This document shows positions 1-8,255 of a stretch of 64,000 nucleotides of DNA, piece after piece. Source of the DNA: Dyella terrae (GTDB lineage: Bacteria; Pseudomonadota; Gammaproteobacteria; Xanthomonadales; Rhodanobacteraceae); contig NZ_SIZZ01000002.1 of the NCBI RefSeq assembly GCF_004322705.1, positions 620,001-684,000 of the forward strand. Direction: 5' to 3'. The notes beneath the pieces are model-generated. The model worked only from the letters and a program-made list of their open reading frames with translations, did not search any database and was not told the origin of the DNA. Each line of letters starts with the position of its first letter. The first letter of the stretch is position 1. The position numbers and the translations under genes are program-made.

Positions 1-363
1 TGCCACGGCAACATCGATCGGCGTCTCGGCCGACAGGCCGAAACCGCCAAGTCCACGGTAAGCCACCGGGCGCAGGTAGGCGGCATTAAGTCCGTTCTTC
101 TTGATGACCTCGCGGCAGGCTGCCGAGATCTCGTCCTGCGTATGCGGCAGTTCCATGTCGTAGATCTTGGCCGACTGGTACAAGCGCTTGATGTGATCCG
201 TCAGGCGGAAAATGGCCGCGCCATCCGGCGTCGCGTAGCTGCGAATACCCTCGAACACCGACGAGCCGTAATGCAGCGCATGGGACATCACATGCGTGGT
301 GGCCTCGCGCCAGGGCTTGATCTGGCCGTTCTGCCAGATCCATTCGGGATACTGCTGCGCCAT
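1..363 (-). CDS. ilvE: Branched-chain amino acid aminotransferase, N-terminal part (cut by window start)
   Basis: This is the first 121 residues of a fold-type IV PLP aminotransferase that interconverts leucine, isoleucine and valine with their 2-oxo acids in the cytoplasm. The start reads MAQQYPEWIWQNG, followed by the family stretch HALHYGSSVFEGIRSY and then RLTDHIKRL. These match the N-terminal domain of IlvE; the catalytic lysine lies beyond the window edge. The ATG is preceded by a GGAGAA ribosome binding site. It lies downstream of metF and the DUF4124 gene on the same strand, with a 153-base gap. D-amino acid aminotransferase shares the fold, but the FEGIRSY segment favours IlvE. Confidence 0.88.
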   Translation of the reverse strand, partial: MAQQYPEWIWQNGQIKPWREATTHVMSHALHYGSSVFEGIRSYATPDGAAIFRLTDHIKRLYQSAKIYDMELPHTQDEISAACREVIKKNGLNAAYLRPVAYRGLGGFGLSAETPIDVAVA

Positions 364-516
364 GTCGGTTCTCCGGAAAAATGAGCAATATGATAGCGCG
401 GGAGAGGGCTACGCGATGCTTTCGCTGCTGTCGAAGGCGCCGTACCGCAGCGCATGGCGGCCGTATGTGAAGGATGTGAAACAGCGGCATGCCGGCAATG
501 GGTGCCTGCGGCCTTC

Positions 517-1149
517 TTACTCGCCGCGTGGTCGCAGCCACAGGCAGCCGGAGCGGCGGACGATCGGGAATCGCGATTCACGCGGATTTCCCGAGCCATC
601 GTCACCGGCCGTTCGAACAACGAGTGCGCGCGCTTCACCTTCCGGGCTGCGTTCCAGTGATGGCGTGCCCGCATTCACCACGCCCGGTGTCGTGCTGAGG
701 TCGTAGATGTCGTCGTGCGCTTTGACGGGCGCAGGCATCGGCGCAGCGCCCTCTTCACTGATATCGAGCAGCGGGCGCTTCATAAGGTCGCCCAGGGCGC
801 GAATGTTGGCGACGACCGACTGGCGGCCTGCGCCATCCCACACCATCAGTCCTGCCAGACGATTCGGATCACGTGCGCCAAAAGCATCGAGCACACTCTG
901 TTTCAGCGCGCCGACGCTCCCTGCGCACAACACGGGTGGCGGTGCGACCACCAGGGTCGGCTCGCGCGTCATGGACACGCCAGGCGGCGGCGCTTTTTCG
1001 GGCGTGGCTACGGGCGTTGCGTTCAAGGCCGCGCACGGCTGGTCGGTAAACAAAGGGCGCCCGTCGGCGTCGACGCAGCGGTGCACGCCGTCCTGCGCAT
1101 GGACACGCAGGACGCACACGATCAGCAGGAGGAAAAAGGCGAGGCGCAT
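517..1149 (-). CDS. Secreted DUF4124-domain protein
   Basis: A small exported protein of about 210 residues. It begins with a hydrophobic signal sequence (MRLAFFLLLIVCVLRVHAQ), followed directly by a DUF4124-type segment (HRCVDADGRPLFTDQPC) with paired cysteines. DUF4124 is common in envelope proteins of Xanthomonadales; its biochemical role is unknown. The remaining C-terminal part, about 140 residues, has no motif I recognise. An in-frame GTG start at 1170 would add seven residues; I chose the ATG at 1149 because it gives a standard signal peptide. It follows metF by a few bases and is probably co-transcribed with it. Confidence 0.7.
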   Translation of the reverse strand: MRLAFFLLLIVCVLRVHAQDGVHRCVDADGRPLFTDQPCAALNATPVATPEKAPPPGVSMTREPTLVVAPPPVLCAGSVGALKQSVLDAFGARDPNRLAGLMVWDGAGRQSVVANIRALGDLMKRPLLDISEEGAAPMPAPVKAHDDIYDLSTTPGVVNAGTPSLERSPEGEARALVVRTAGDDGSGNPRESRFPIVRRSGCLWLRPRGE

Positions 1150-1178
1150 CCCGGAGAGGATACGCCGCACTTACCGGC

Positions 1179-2006
1179 TCAGATGCCGATTCTGTCCAGA
1201 ATCGAAATGGTCGCCTTGGCCCGGTTCAGCGTGTAGAAGTGCAGGGCAGGGGCACCGCCATCGAGCAGGCGCTGGCAAAGCTGCGCCACCACATCGGCGG
1301 CAAGTTCCCGCACGGCGTCGGCGTCATCGCCGTGGGCCTGCATGCGCTTGGCGATCCAGCGCGGGATCTCCGCACCGCACGCATCGGAGAAGCGCTTGAG
1401 CTGGCTGAAGTTGGAGATGGGCATGATGCCCGGCACCACCGGGACGTCCACGCCCAGGCGCTGCACGTCATCGACGAAGCGGAAATACGCATCGGCGTTG
1501 AAGAAGTACTGCGTGATCGCTCCATTGGCGCCGGCGTCGACCTTGCTCTTGAAGTGGCGCAGATCGGCGAGCGCGTCATCGGCTTGCGGATGGGTCTCCG
1601 GATAAGCCGCCACCTCAATGTGGAAATGATCGCCACTGTGCTGGCGGATGAAGGCGACCAGCTCGGCGGCGTAGCGGAAGTCGCCTGGCGTGGCCATGCC
1701 CGAGGGCAGGTCGCCGCGCAGGGCCACCACGCGGCGATAACCCGCCGCGCGATAGGCGTCGAGCAGCTCGGCGATTTCGGTGCGGGTGCCGCCCATGCAG
1801 GACAGATGGGGGGCCACATCCAGGCCATGCTGGCGGTGCAGGCGGGCCACCGTCTCCCCGGTGTAGCTCAGGGTCGAGCCGCCTGCGCCGAACGTGACCG
1901 ACACATATTCCGGTCCCCGGGCCTTCAGGCTGCGGGCGGCGCGGTCGAGCTGTTCACGCTGTTCGTCCGTTTTCGGCGGGAAGAATTCGAAGCTGATCTG
2001 GGCCAT
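1179..2006 (-). CDS. metF: Methylenetetrahydrofolate reductase
   Basis: A 275-residue flavoprotein that reduces 5,10-methylene-THF to 5-methyl-THF, the methyl donor for methionine synthesis. The N-terminus MAQISFEFFPPK is the family hallmark (the Glu takes part in catalysis). It is followed by YVSVTFGAGGST, HLSCMGGTR, LRGDLPSG and the internal PGIMPISNF motif. The length is normal for bacterial MetF. It serves the same methyl cycle as ahcY and metK in this window. In many relatives metF directly follows ahcY; here a serine hydrolase gene and a terminator lie between. A TATACT-like -10 element lies upstream at 2035-2040 on the minus strand, without a convincing -35 box. Confidence 0.95.
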   Translation of the reverse strand: MAQISFEFFPPKTDEQREQLDRAARSLKARGPEYVSVTFGAGGSTLSYTGETVARLHRQHGLDVAPHLSCMGGTRTEIAELLDAYRAAGYRRVVALRGDLPSGMATPGDFRYAAELVAFIRQHSGDHFHIEVAAYPETHPQADDALADLRHFKSKVDAGANGAITQYFFNADAYFRFVDDVQRLGVDVPVVPGIMPISNFSQLKRFSDACGAEIPRWIAKRMQAHGDDADAVRELAADVVAQLCQRLLDGGAPALHFYTLNRAKATISILDRIGI

Positions 2007-2120
2007 GTCACGTCTCTGTCCGGCAATGGATCAGAGTATATATCTCTTTCTCGCGATGGAGCGATAGAAGGAGCGGTGAACGGTAAACGGGTGAACGGGG
2101 TGGGAGCGCTTTTACCTTCT

Positions 2121-2147
2121 CCCTCCGGAAGAAGATGGTCCGGAGGG
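2121..2147. repeat. Stem-loop, dispersed-repeat-like, between serine hydrolase gene and metF
   Basis: A perfect 9-base inverted repeat (CCCTCCGGA and TCCGGAGGG) with a 9-base loop lies in the 206-base gap between the two minus-strand genes. It sits in a longer stretch (about 2113-2160, CTTCTCCCTCCGG ... GGATGAGGGG) that resembles dispersed intergenic repeats I associate with Xanthomonadaceae-type genomes. There is no T-tract on either side, so it is not a standard intrinsic terminator. Other copies cannot be checked from this window. Confidence 0.4.
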
Positions 2148-2212
2148 TCGGATGAGGGGTGGGTGTTCGCGGCGGAGGAGGTGCCCACGGAGTCCTGGAC
2201 TCACACCGGAAG

Positions 2213-3751
2213 TCAGTCGTTCTGACTCCCTTTTCGCAACGTCTTCAACTGCTCCTCGGCATTTGAATTATCCGGATTGAGTGTCAGCGATTTTTCGTAG
2301 TTTTGAATCGCCATCTCCCGCTGGCCGGCAGCCATGTATGCCTCGCCCAGGCTGTCATAGGCATTCGCATCCTTGGGGAACTCCGCCACGTTCATGGCGA
2401 ACACGCGAATGGCGCTGGCCGTGTCTTTGCGCATCAACTGCTGGTAACCGAGCGTATTCAGCGTGCCCGGCCCATGGCGATAGCCCTTGAACCCGGATGC
2501 CTTGGCCTGGCGGTAGGCGCCGAGGGCCGCATCGAGATCCTTCACGCCGGCGATCACGAGCACGATATCGCCCAGATCAGGGTCGCGGAATGTGGCGTGC
2601 CAGCCGTATCGCTCACCGATCACTCGCATGACAGCCTCGCCGATGCCGCTGAATCCATCGCCGTTACCCATCACGGCCAGGCCCTTGCCGGTGTTCGCAT
2701 CCATCATCAACGTCGACTGGAAACCGTCGTTGCCGCCGTTGTGCGCGAACGTACCGCGTGTCTGTTCCCAGCGCAGCCCAAAGCCCAGGCCAATGCGATC
2801 GCCGTCGCCTTCGCATTGCGGCTTGAGCATTTCCTGCACCATGGCCTGTGGCAGCACGTGATTGGACTTGCCCTGCGCGGAGCGCGCGATCTCGATGGCG
2901 AACAGCGCAAGGTCGGAAGGCGTGGTCCACAAGCTGTCAGGTGCCATTTCCGGATAGCGGTGATACTGGCCGGGAAGCGATTTGCCGGCCACGCTCGTGC
3001 CGGTGGGTGCGCGTGCGGCATCGGCCGGCGACAGCTCCATGCGAAACGTGCTGTGCTTCATGCCCGCCGGTGTCAGCACGTGTTGCTGCATGAACTCGTC
3101 GAAGGGTTGCTTGCTTACGTCTTCCATCAGCGCGCGCGCAATCACGAAGCCGCCGCCCGAGTAGCGACACAGGGTTCCGGGCGTCGCCGTGACGCGAATG
3201 GCGGGACTGTTCGATGGCGCTTCGCCATCGAGCATCTGGCGCAACGTCGGCATCGGTTTGCCCGCCTCGTAACCGGCGAAGCCATGCACATTGACGCCGG
3301 CGTTGTGGCTGAGCAGACGACGCAACGTGACCTTCTGCGTCTTCGTCAGATCGTTGGCGGGGACTTTCCACTGCACCAGTCGCTCATTGACGTCCTGGTC
3401 CAGATCGAGCTTGCCCTGGCTCACCAGCCACAAGGCGCCAGCGGCTGTCACGGGTTTGCTGATCGACGCCGCCTGAAACGGCGTCTCCGTGGTGATCGGC
3501 GTGCCGCCTTGTTCGCGAGTCGTGCCGATGCCGCCGGCCCAGGTGATCCGGTAGTCATCGATCACCGCGACGCTGACACCCGGAACGTGCAGCGAAGACA
3601 TCATCTGCCCGAGCGTGATGCGCAGGGTTTTTCCCTGCGCGGGAACTTCCAGCAAAACGGTGCCCTTGTCGATCGGCGGTTTGGACGTCTGTGCATGGAC
3701 CAGCGTGGGAAGCGCGAGCAGCGAAGCGAAGAGCGTGAAGGCGAGACGCAT
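2213..3751 (-). CDS. Serine beta-lactamase-like hydrolase with C-terminal TPR
   Basis: A secreted 512-residue protein of the class C beta-lactamase / penicillin-binding protein superfamily (MEROPS S12-like). After the signal peptide (MRLAFTLFASLLALPTLVHAQ) come the SxxK motif in QAASISKPV, the YxN-equivalent YSGGGF, and a late HNGGNDGF motif. The last ~100 residues hold a TPR-like region (NAYDSLGEAYMAAGQREMAIQNYEKSL). The substrate cannot be told; such proteins include esterases and D-amino peptidases as well as beta-lactamases. The start at 3751 is supported by a GGAG site and the signal peptide. It lies between ahcY and metF. A similar protein is encoded at 24284-25774. Confidence 0.8.
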   Translation of the reverse strand: MRLAFTLFASLLALPTLVHAQTSKPPIDKGTVLLEVPAQGKTLRITLGQMMSSLHVPGVSVAVIDDYRITWAGGIGTTREQGGTPITTETPFQAASISKPVTAAGALWLVSQGKLDLDQDVNERLVQWKVPANDLTKTQKVTLRRLLSHNAGVNVHGFAGYEAGKPMPTLRQMLDGEAPSNSPAIRVTATPGTLCRYSGGGFVIARALMEDVSKQPFDEFMQQHVLTPAGMKHSTFRMELSPADAARAPTGTSVAGKSLPGQYHRYPEMAPDSLWTTPSDLALFAIEIARSAQGKSNHVLPQAMVQEMLKPQCEGDGDRIGLGFGLRWEQTRGTFAHNGGNDGFQSTLMMDANTGKGLAVMGNGDGFSGIGEAVMRVIGERYGWHATFRDPDLGDIVLVIAGVKDLDAALGAYRQAKASGFKGYRHGPGTLNTLGYQQLMRKDTASAIRVFAMNVAEFPKDANAYDSLGEAYMAAGQREMAIQNYEKSLTLNPDNSNAEEQLKTLRKGSQND

Positions 3752-3821
3752 GGGGATGCTCCAGGACCGGATCGTCTGATTCTGATGCGCCAGGTCAGGC
3801 AAGGGTTGAAGACCAGGGCGC

Positions 3822-3850
3822 AAAAAAAACGGGCGCCGAAGCGCCCGTTT
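3822..3850 (-). terminator. Rho-independent terminator after ahcY
   Basis: Read on the minus strand, a GC-rich stem (CGGGCG/CGCCCG, extended by AAA/TTT pairs) with a short loop is followed by a run of eight T. It begins about 20 bases after the ahcY stop codon, so it should end the ahcY transcript before the serine hydrolase gene. Confidence 0.85.
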
Positions 3851-3872
3851 CCCGAATCGACACCAAGGTCGA

Positions 3873-5306
3873 TCAGTAGCGGTAATGATCCGGCTTGTAC
3901 GGACCTTCCACCGGCACGCCGATGTAGGCGGCCTGGTCGTCCGTGAGGCGGGTCAGCTTCACGCCGATCTGCTCCAGGTGCAGGCGAGCGACTTCCTCGT
4001 CCAGCTTCTTCGGCAGGCGGTACACGGTCTTCTCGTACTTGTCCTTGTTCGCCCACAGGTCGAGCTGGGCCAGCGTCTGGTTGGAGAAGCTGTTGGACAT
4101 GACGAAGCTCGGGTGGCCGTGGGCGCAGCCAAGGTTCACCAGGCGGCCTTCAGCCAGCATGTAGATGCTGTGGCCGGACTTGGCGAAGGTGTAGCGGTCG
4201 ACCTGCGGCTTGATGTTCTCGCGCGTCACGCCGTCGGCGGTGTTCAGGCGATCGATCTGGATCTCGTTGTCGAAGTGACCGATGTTGCACACCAGCGCGT
4301 TGTTCTTCATCGCCGCCATGTGCTCAAGGGTGATGATGTCCTTGTTGCCGGTGGTGGTGACGTAGATGTCCGCGATGCCGAGCGACTCTTCGACGGTGGT
4401 GACCTGGAAGCCTTCCATCGCCGCCTGCAGGGCGTTGATCGGGTCGATTTCCGTCACGATCACGCGGGCGCCAAAGCCCTTGAGCGAGTGCGCGCAACCC
4501 TTGCCCACGTCGCCGTAGCCGCAGACCACGGCCACCTTGCCGGCGACCATCAGGTCGGTCGCACGCTTGATGCCGTCGGCCAGCGATTCACGGCAGCCGT
4601 AGAGGTTGTCGAACTTGCTCTTGGTAACCGAGTCGTTGACGTTGATGGCCGGGACCAGCAGCTTGCCGGCTTCGGCCAGCTGGTACAGGCGATGCACGCC
4701 GGTGGTGGTCTCTTCGGACACGCCCTTCCAGTCGGCCGCGACCTTTTTCCAGAAGCCCGGGCGCTCCTTCAGCACGCGCTTGATCAGGTCCTTGATGACC
4801 TGCTCTTCGTGGTTGCCGCTGGCGGTGTTGATCCAGTTGTCGCCGTTTTCGGCTTCCAGGCCCTTGTGGATGAGCAACGTGGCGTCGCCACCGTCGTCCA
4901 CGATCAGCTGCGGGCCCAGTTCACCCGGGTGGGTGAGCATGTCGAGCGTGCATTCCCAGTATTCCTCCAGCGACTCGCCCTTCCAGGCGAAGACCGGCAG
5001 TTCGCCCGCGGCGAGGGCTGCGGCGACGTCGTCCTGGGTCGAGAAGATGTTGCACGAGGCCCAGCGCACCGAGGCGCCCAGCGCGCGCAGGGTTTCGGCC
5101 AGCACGGCCGTTTCCTTGGTGACGTGCAGCGAACCCGAAAGGCGCACGCCCTTGAGCGGCTGTTCCTTGGCGTAGCGGGCGCGGATCTGCATCAGGCCCG
5201 GCATTTCTTCTTCGGCCATGCGGATACGACGACGGCCGAGGTCGGCCTGCGAGATGTCACGGACCTTGTAGTCCTGGAAGGCCGCGTCTTTGCTGACTGC
5301 GTTCAT
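3873..5306 (-). CDS. ahcY: S-adenosylhomocysteine hydrolase
   Basis: A 477-residue NAD-dependent enzyme that splits S-adenosylhomocysteine into adenosine and homocysteine, removing the product inhibitor of SAM-dependent methyltransferases. Visible family segments are [20 protein letters not shown], the NAD-binding CGYGDVGKG (around residue 260), [13 protein letters not shown] and the C-terminal KPDHYRY with the conserved Lys and Tyr. The start MNAVSKDAA at 5306 is preceded by a CCGGAGCAAG site; a longer reading frame to 5366 would run into the riboswitch. An SAH riboswitch precedes it and a terminator follows it, so ahcY looks like a single-gene unit induced by its own substrate. Confidence 0.97.
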   Translation of the reverse strand: MNAVSKDAAFQDYKVRDISQADLGRRRIRMAEEEMPGLMQIRARYAKEQPLKGVRLSGSLHVTKETAVLAETLRALGASVRWASCNIFSTQDDVAAALAAGELPVFAWKGESLEEYWECTLDMLTHPGELGPQLIVDDGGDATLLIHKGLEAENGDNWINTASGNHEEQVIKDLIKRVLKERPGFWKKVAADWKGVSEETTTGVHRLYQLAEAGKLLVPAINVNDSVTKSKFDNLYGCRESLADGIKRATDLMVAGKVAVVCGYGDVGKGCAHSLKGFGARVIVTEIDPINALQAAMEGFQVTTVEESLGIADIYVTTTGNKDIITLEHMAAMKNNALVCNIGHFDNEIQIDRLNTADGVTRENIKPQVDRYTFAKSGHSIYMLAEGRLVNLGCAHGHPSFVMSNSFSNQTLAQLDLWANKDKYEKTVYRLPKKLDEEVARLHLEQIGVKLTRLTDDQAAYIGVPVEGPYKPDHYRY

Positions 5307-5349
5307 TTGGCTTGCTCCGGATAAGTGTGGCCCTGAAGCCACATCGTTG

Positions 5350-5438
5350 ACCGGGCGCCGTTCCAATGACGATCTGTCGAGCCTGGCCGCCTGACCCGTG
5401 GATACAGGTACTTGCGGTCGCAGCGCCCCTCGACAGGG
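5350..5438 (-). promoter_or_regulatory. SAH riboswitch controlling ahcY
   Basis: On the minus strand the leader contains CTGTCGAG ... CTCGACAG, a perfect 8-base outer helix. Inside it are the conserved core GGGCGCTGCGACC and GCCAGGCTCG. Downstream, CGGCGCCC can pair with GGGCGCTG, as in the pseudoknot helix of this family. This reproduces the layout of the SAH riboswitch (ahcY motif), which turns expression on when S-adenosylhomocysteine binds. A TATACT -10 element at 5445-5450 places the transcription start close to the first base of the outer helix. About 44 bases separate the element from the ahcY ATG. Confidence 0.93.
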
Positions 5439-5569
5439 TCGTGAAGTATAGCCAGACGACGCGTTAAAGAGGCGATCAGGCGCACGTCATCCATGACTGA
5501 TGGCCTAGGTCGCGGCCCTGTACAGCCGCTATGGTCGCAAGCTCTTTCGAGACAGGAACGACTCCGACC

Positions 5570-8071
5570 ATGGACCGACCGCTACGCCGCCTAGCCCTTG
5601 CCGCCTTCCTGCTGGCCGCGCTCCCGCTGGCCCATGCCGACAAGGCCGTTACGCCCACCGCTGCCACGGCCACCCAGGGCGGTTACCAGCTGCCGCCGGC
5701 ACCACTGCAGGCCCTGGTCGACGCGCCGCGTCCGCCGGCAGTGTCGCTCAGCCCGCACCGTGACCTGCTGGCGCTGACGCAGACGCCTGCACTGCCGGGC
5801 ATCGACCTGGTGGCGCAGCCGGAACTGAAACTCGCCGGCGTGCGCATCAACCCGCGCACGTACGCGCAGAGCCGGTTCTCCTTCGGTAGCGATCTTTGGT
5901 TGCTCGATATCGCCAGCGGCAAGGATATTCGTCTGACCGGCCTGCCGCAGCCGCTCTCCATCGCCTCGTCGGTGTGGTCGCCTGACCAGAAATACATCGC
6001 CTTCAATCAGGTGAACGCGATGGCGGGCACCAACGAGCTGTGGATCGTGGACGTGGCCGCGCGTTCGGCGCGGCGCCTCACCTCGCAGCCGCTCAATACA
6101 GTGTCTGGTCGCGGTTACGCCTGGATGCCGGACAGCCAGCAATTGCTTGTGCAATTGCGTCCGCAGGGGCAGGGCGATGCGCCTGTCGGCAACGGCATCC
6201 CCACCGGTCCGAATACGCAGGAAACCAAGGCCGGCGGTGGCGTCAAATCCATCCCCACCTATCAGGACCTGCTGCATAGCGAAGACGACGCGCGCGTGTT
6301 CGCGCATTACCTCACCGCGCAGACCGCACTGGTCGACCTGCAGGGCAAGGTCACGCCCGTGGGCGAGCCGACGATGACGCTGGCCGTGCGCCCGTCGCCG
6401 GATGGTCAGTACCTGCTGCGCCAGCGCGTGGAGCGTCCGTTCTCCTACGTCGTGCCGGTGGAGAACTTCCCGCGTCGCATCGAAGTCATCGACCTGGCCG
6501 GCAAGCTGGTCAAGGAAATGGCCCACCAGCCGCTGATCGAAGGCTTGCCCACGGGTAACGATGCCGTGCGCACAGGCGTGCGACAGATCGACTGGCGCGC
6601 CGATGCACCGGCGACGCTGGTGTGGGCCGAAGCGCAGGACGGCGGTGATCCGGCGAAGGCTGCGGACATTCGCGACCTGGTGCTGATGCAGTCAGCCCCG
6701 TTCTCGCAACAGCCGACGACACTGGCCAGGCTGTCCAGCCGCTACGCCGGTGCCTACTGGGGCAATGGCGACGTCGCGTTGATCGAAGAGTTCTGGTGGA
6801 AGTCGCGCAAGATCAAGGAATGGCGCGTTGCTCCGGATCACCCGGAACAGAGCGCCAAGCTCATGCACGAAGGCACCTCGGAAGATCGCTACAACGATCC
6901 GGGCACGCCGGCCACGCGACCTGACGAGCGCGGCCAGTCGCGTCTTATGTTCACTGCCGACGGCACCAGCATCTTCCGTCTGGGCGATGGCGCATCGCCG
7001 GAAGGTGATCGTCCTTTCGTCGACAAGGTGAACCTCGCCAGCGGCCAGGCGACGCGCCTGTTCCGCTCCGAGGCGCCGTACTACGAAGAGGCGCAGGCCC
7101 TGCTCGATACCGAAGGCGCGCGCCTGCTGACGTCGCGCGAAACGCCGGATGAGCCGACCAACTTCTATGTGCGCACGACTGCGGCCAAGAGCGCGCCGGT
7201 GGCACTGACGCACTTCGCCCATCCCACGCCGCAACTGCGTGGCGTGAAGAAGGAGCAGATCCGCTACAAGCGCAAGGACGGCGTCGAGCTCACGGCGACC
7301 CTCTACCTGCCGCCGAACTACAACCCGAAGAAAGACGGCCCACGCCCGATGCTCATGTGGGCTTATCCCGCCGAGTTCAAATCGGCCGACTCAGCTGGCC
7401 AGGTGACCGGTTCGCCGTACCGCTTCAACCGCATCAGCTACTGGGGCGCGCAGGCGTTTCTGGCGATGGGATACACCGTGCTGGACAACTTCTCCGTGCC
7501 GATCGTCGGCGAGGGCAAGAAGGAGCCGAACGACACCTATGTCCCGCAGCTGGTCGCCAGTGCCGAAGCGGCGGTGGACGAAGTGGTGCGTCGTGGCGTG
7601 GCTGATCGCAACCGCATCGCGGTGGGCGGCCACTCCTATGGTGCCTTCATGACGGCCAATCTCCTGGCGCACACCCGACTGTTCAAGGCCGGCATCGCGC
7701 GTAGCGGTGCTTACAATCGTACGTTGACCCCGTTCGGCTTCCAGGCGGAAGAGCGCAATTACTGGCAGGCCAAGGACGTCTACATGACGATGTCGCCCTT
7801 CAACTACGCCGGTGACATCAAGGACGCCCTCCTGATGATTCATGGCGAGCAGGACAACAACTCCGGCACGTTCCCGATCCAGAGCGAGCGCCTGTATGCG
7901 GCCATCAAGGGCCTCGGCGGTACAGCTCGCCTGGTGATGCTGCCCAACGAGGCACACGCTTATCGTGCACGCGAATCGATCATGCAGATGCTGGCCGAGT
8001 CCAATGCGTGGCTGGAGAAGTACGTGAAGAACGCGCCGGCGGCGCCGAAGGCGCCGGCCGCGACGAAGTAA
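5570..8071 (+). CDS. S9 family peptidase, glutamyl-endopeptidase-like (S9D type)
   Basis: A secreted 833-residue alpha/beta-hydrolase peptidase. A signal peptide (LAAFLLAALPLAHA) is followed by a beta-propeller-like N-terminal two-thirds and a C-terminal catalytic domain. The nucleophile is Ser689 in GGHSYGAFM, Asp762 lies in GEQDNNSGT, and His796 in NEAHAYR. The stretches WAYPAEFKS and RSGAYNRTLTPFGFQ resemble the plant chloroplast glutamyl endopeptidase branch (S9D), so cleavage after Glu is plausible but inferred. The ATG at 5570 was chosen for the signal peptide; an in-frame start at 5531 would add 13 residues. A terminator follows. It is divergent from ahcY. Confidence 0.88.
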   Translation: MDRPLRRLALAAFLLAALPLAHADKAVTPTAATATQGGYQLPPAPLQALVDAPRPPAVSLSPHRDLLALTQTPALPGIDLVAQPELKLAGVRINPRTYAQSRFSFGSDLWLLDIASGKDIRLTGLPQPLSIASSVWSPDQKYIAFNQVNAMAGTNELWIVDVAARSARRLTSQPLNTVSGRGYAWMPDSQQLLVQLRPQGQGDAPVGNGIPTGPNTQETKAGGGVKSIPTYQDLLHSEDDARVFAHYLTAQTALVDLQGKVTPVGEPTMTLAVRPSPDGQYLLRQRVERPFSYVVPVENFPRRIEVIDLAGKLVKEMAHQPLIEGLPTGNDAVRTGVRQIDWRADAPATLVWAEAQDGGDPAKAADIRDLVLMQSAPFSQQPTTLARLSSRYAGAYWGNGDVALIEEFWWKSRKIKEWRVAPDHPEQSAKLMHEGTSEDRYNDPGTPATRPDERGQSRLMFTADGTSIFRLGDGASPEGDRPFVDKVNLASGQATRLFRSEAPYYEEAQALLDTEGARLLTSRETPDEPTNFYVRTTAAKSAPVALTHFAHPTPQLRGVKKEQIRYKRKDGVELTATLYLPPNYNPKKDGPRPMLMWAYPAEFKSADSAGQVTGSPYRFNRISYWGAQAFLAMGYTVLDNFSVPIVGEGKKEPNDTYVPQLVASAEAAVDEVVRRGVADRNRIAVGGHSYGAFMTANLLAHTRLFKAGIARSGAYNRTLTPFGFQAEERNYWQAKDVYMTMSPFNYAGDIKDALLMIHGEQDNNSGTFPIQSERLYAAIKGLGGTARLVMLPNEAHAYRARESIMQMLAESNAWLEKYVKNAPAAPKAPAATK

Positions 8072-8091
8072 GCGTCACGGCGGTGATCCGG

Positions 8092-8124
8092 AAAAAGGGG
8101 CGCCTGTCGGGGCCCCTTTTTTTT
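8092..8124 (+). terminator. Rho-independent terminator after the S9 peptidase gene
   Basis: AAAAGGGGC and GCCCCTTTT form a stem around a short loop and continue into a run of T on the plus strand, about 20 bases after the stop codon. This separates the peptidase gene from ppc. Confidence 0.85.
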
Positions 8125-8218
8125 GCGCTCGCGCACGCCGTTCCAGGTCTTTTCGTTTCGCCTGAAACTAATCATCCTGGCGTTGCCGCAATGCACAAAA
8201 TCAACGCCCATTGGGTTA

Positions 8219-8234
8219 GTCTGGCCGTCCAGAC
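8219..8234. promoter_or_regulatory. Inverted repeat in the ppc leader
   Basis: GTCTGG, four bases, then CCAGAC form a perfect 6-base inverted repeat, ending about 20 bases before the ppc start. It could be a protein-binding site or a small leader hairpin; nothing else supports a role. Confidence 0.3.
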
Positions 8235-8255
8235 ATCCAAAACCACGTGGCATTG

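Noticed and set aside
2303-3946. 547-codon plus-strand frame opposite the serine hydrolase gene
   Set aside because: Shadow of the real minus-strand gene in GC-rich DNA; composition is Arg/Ala/His-rich without any family motif. The same holds for long frames at 3885-5324, 8484-9674, 47053-48615, 52043-53968 and 53854-55437.
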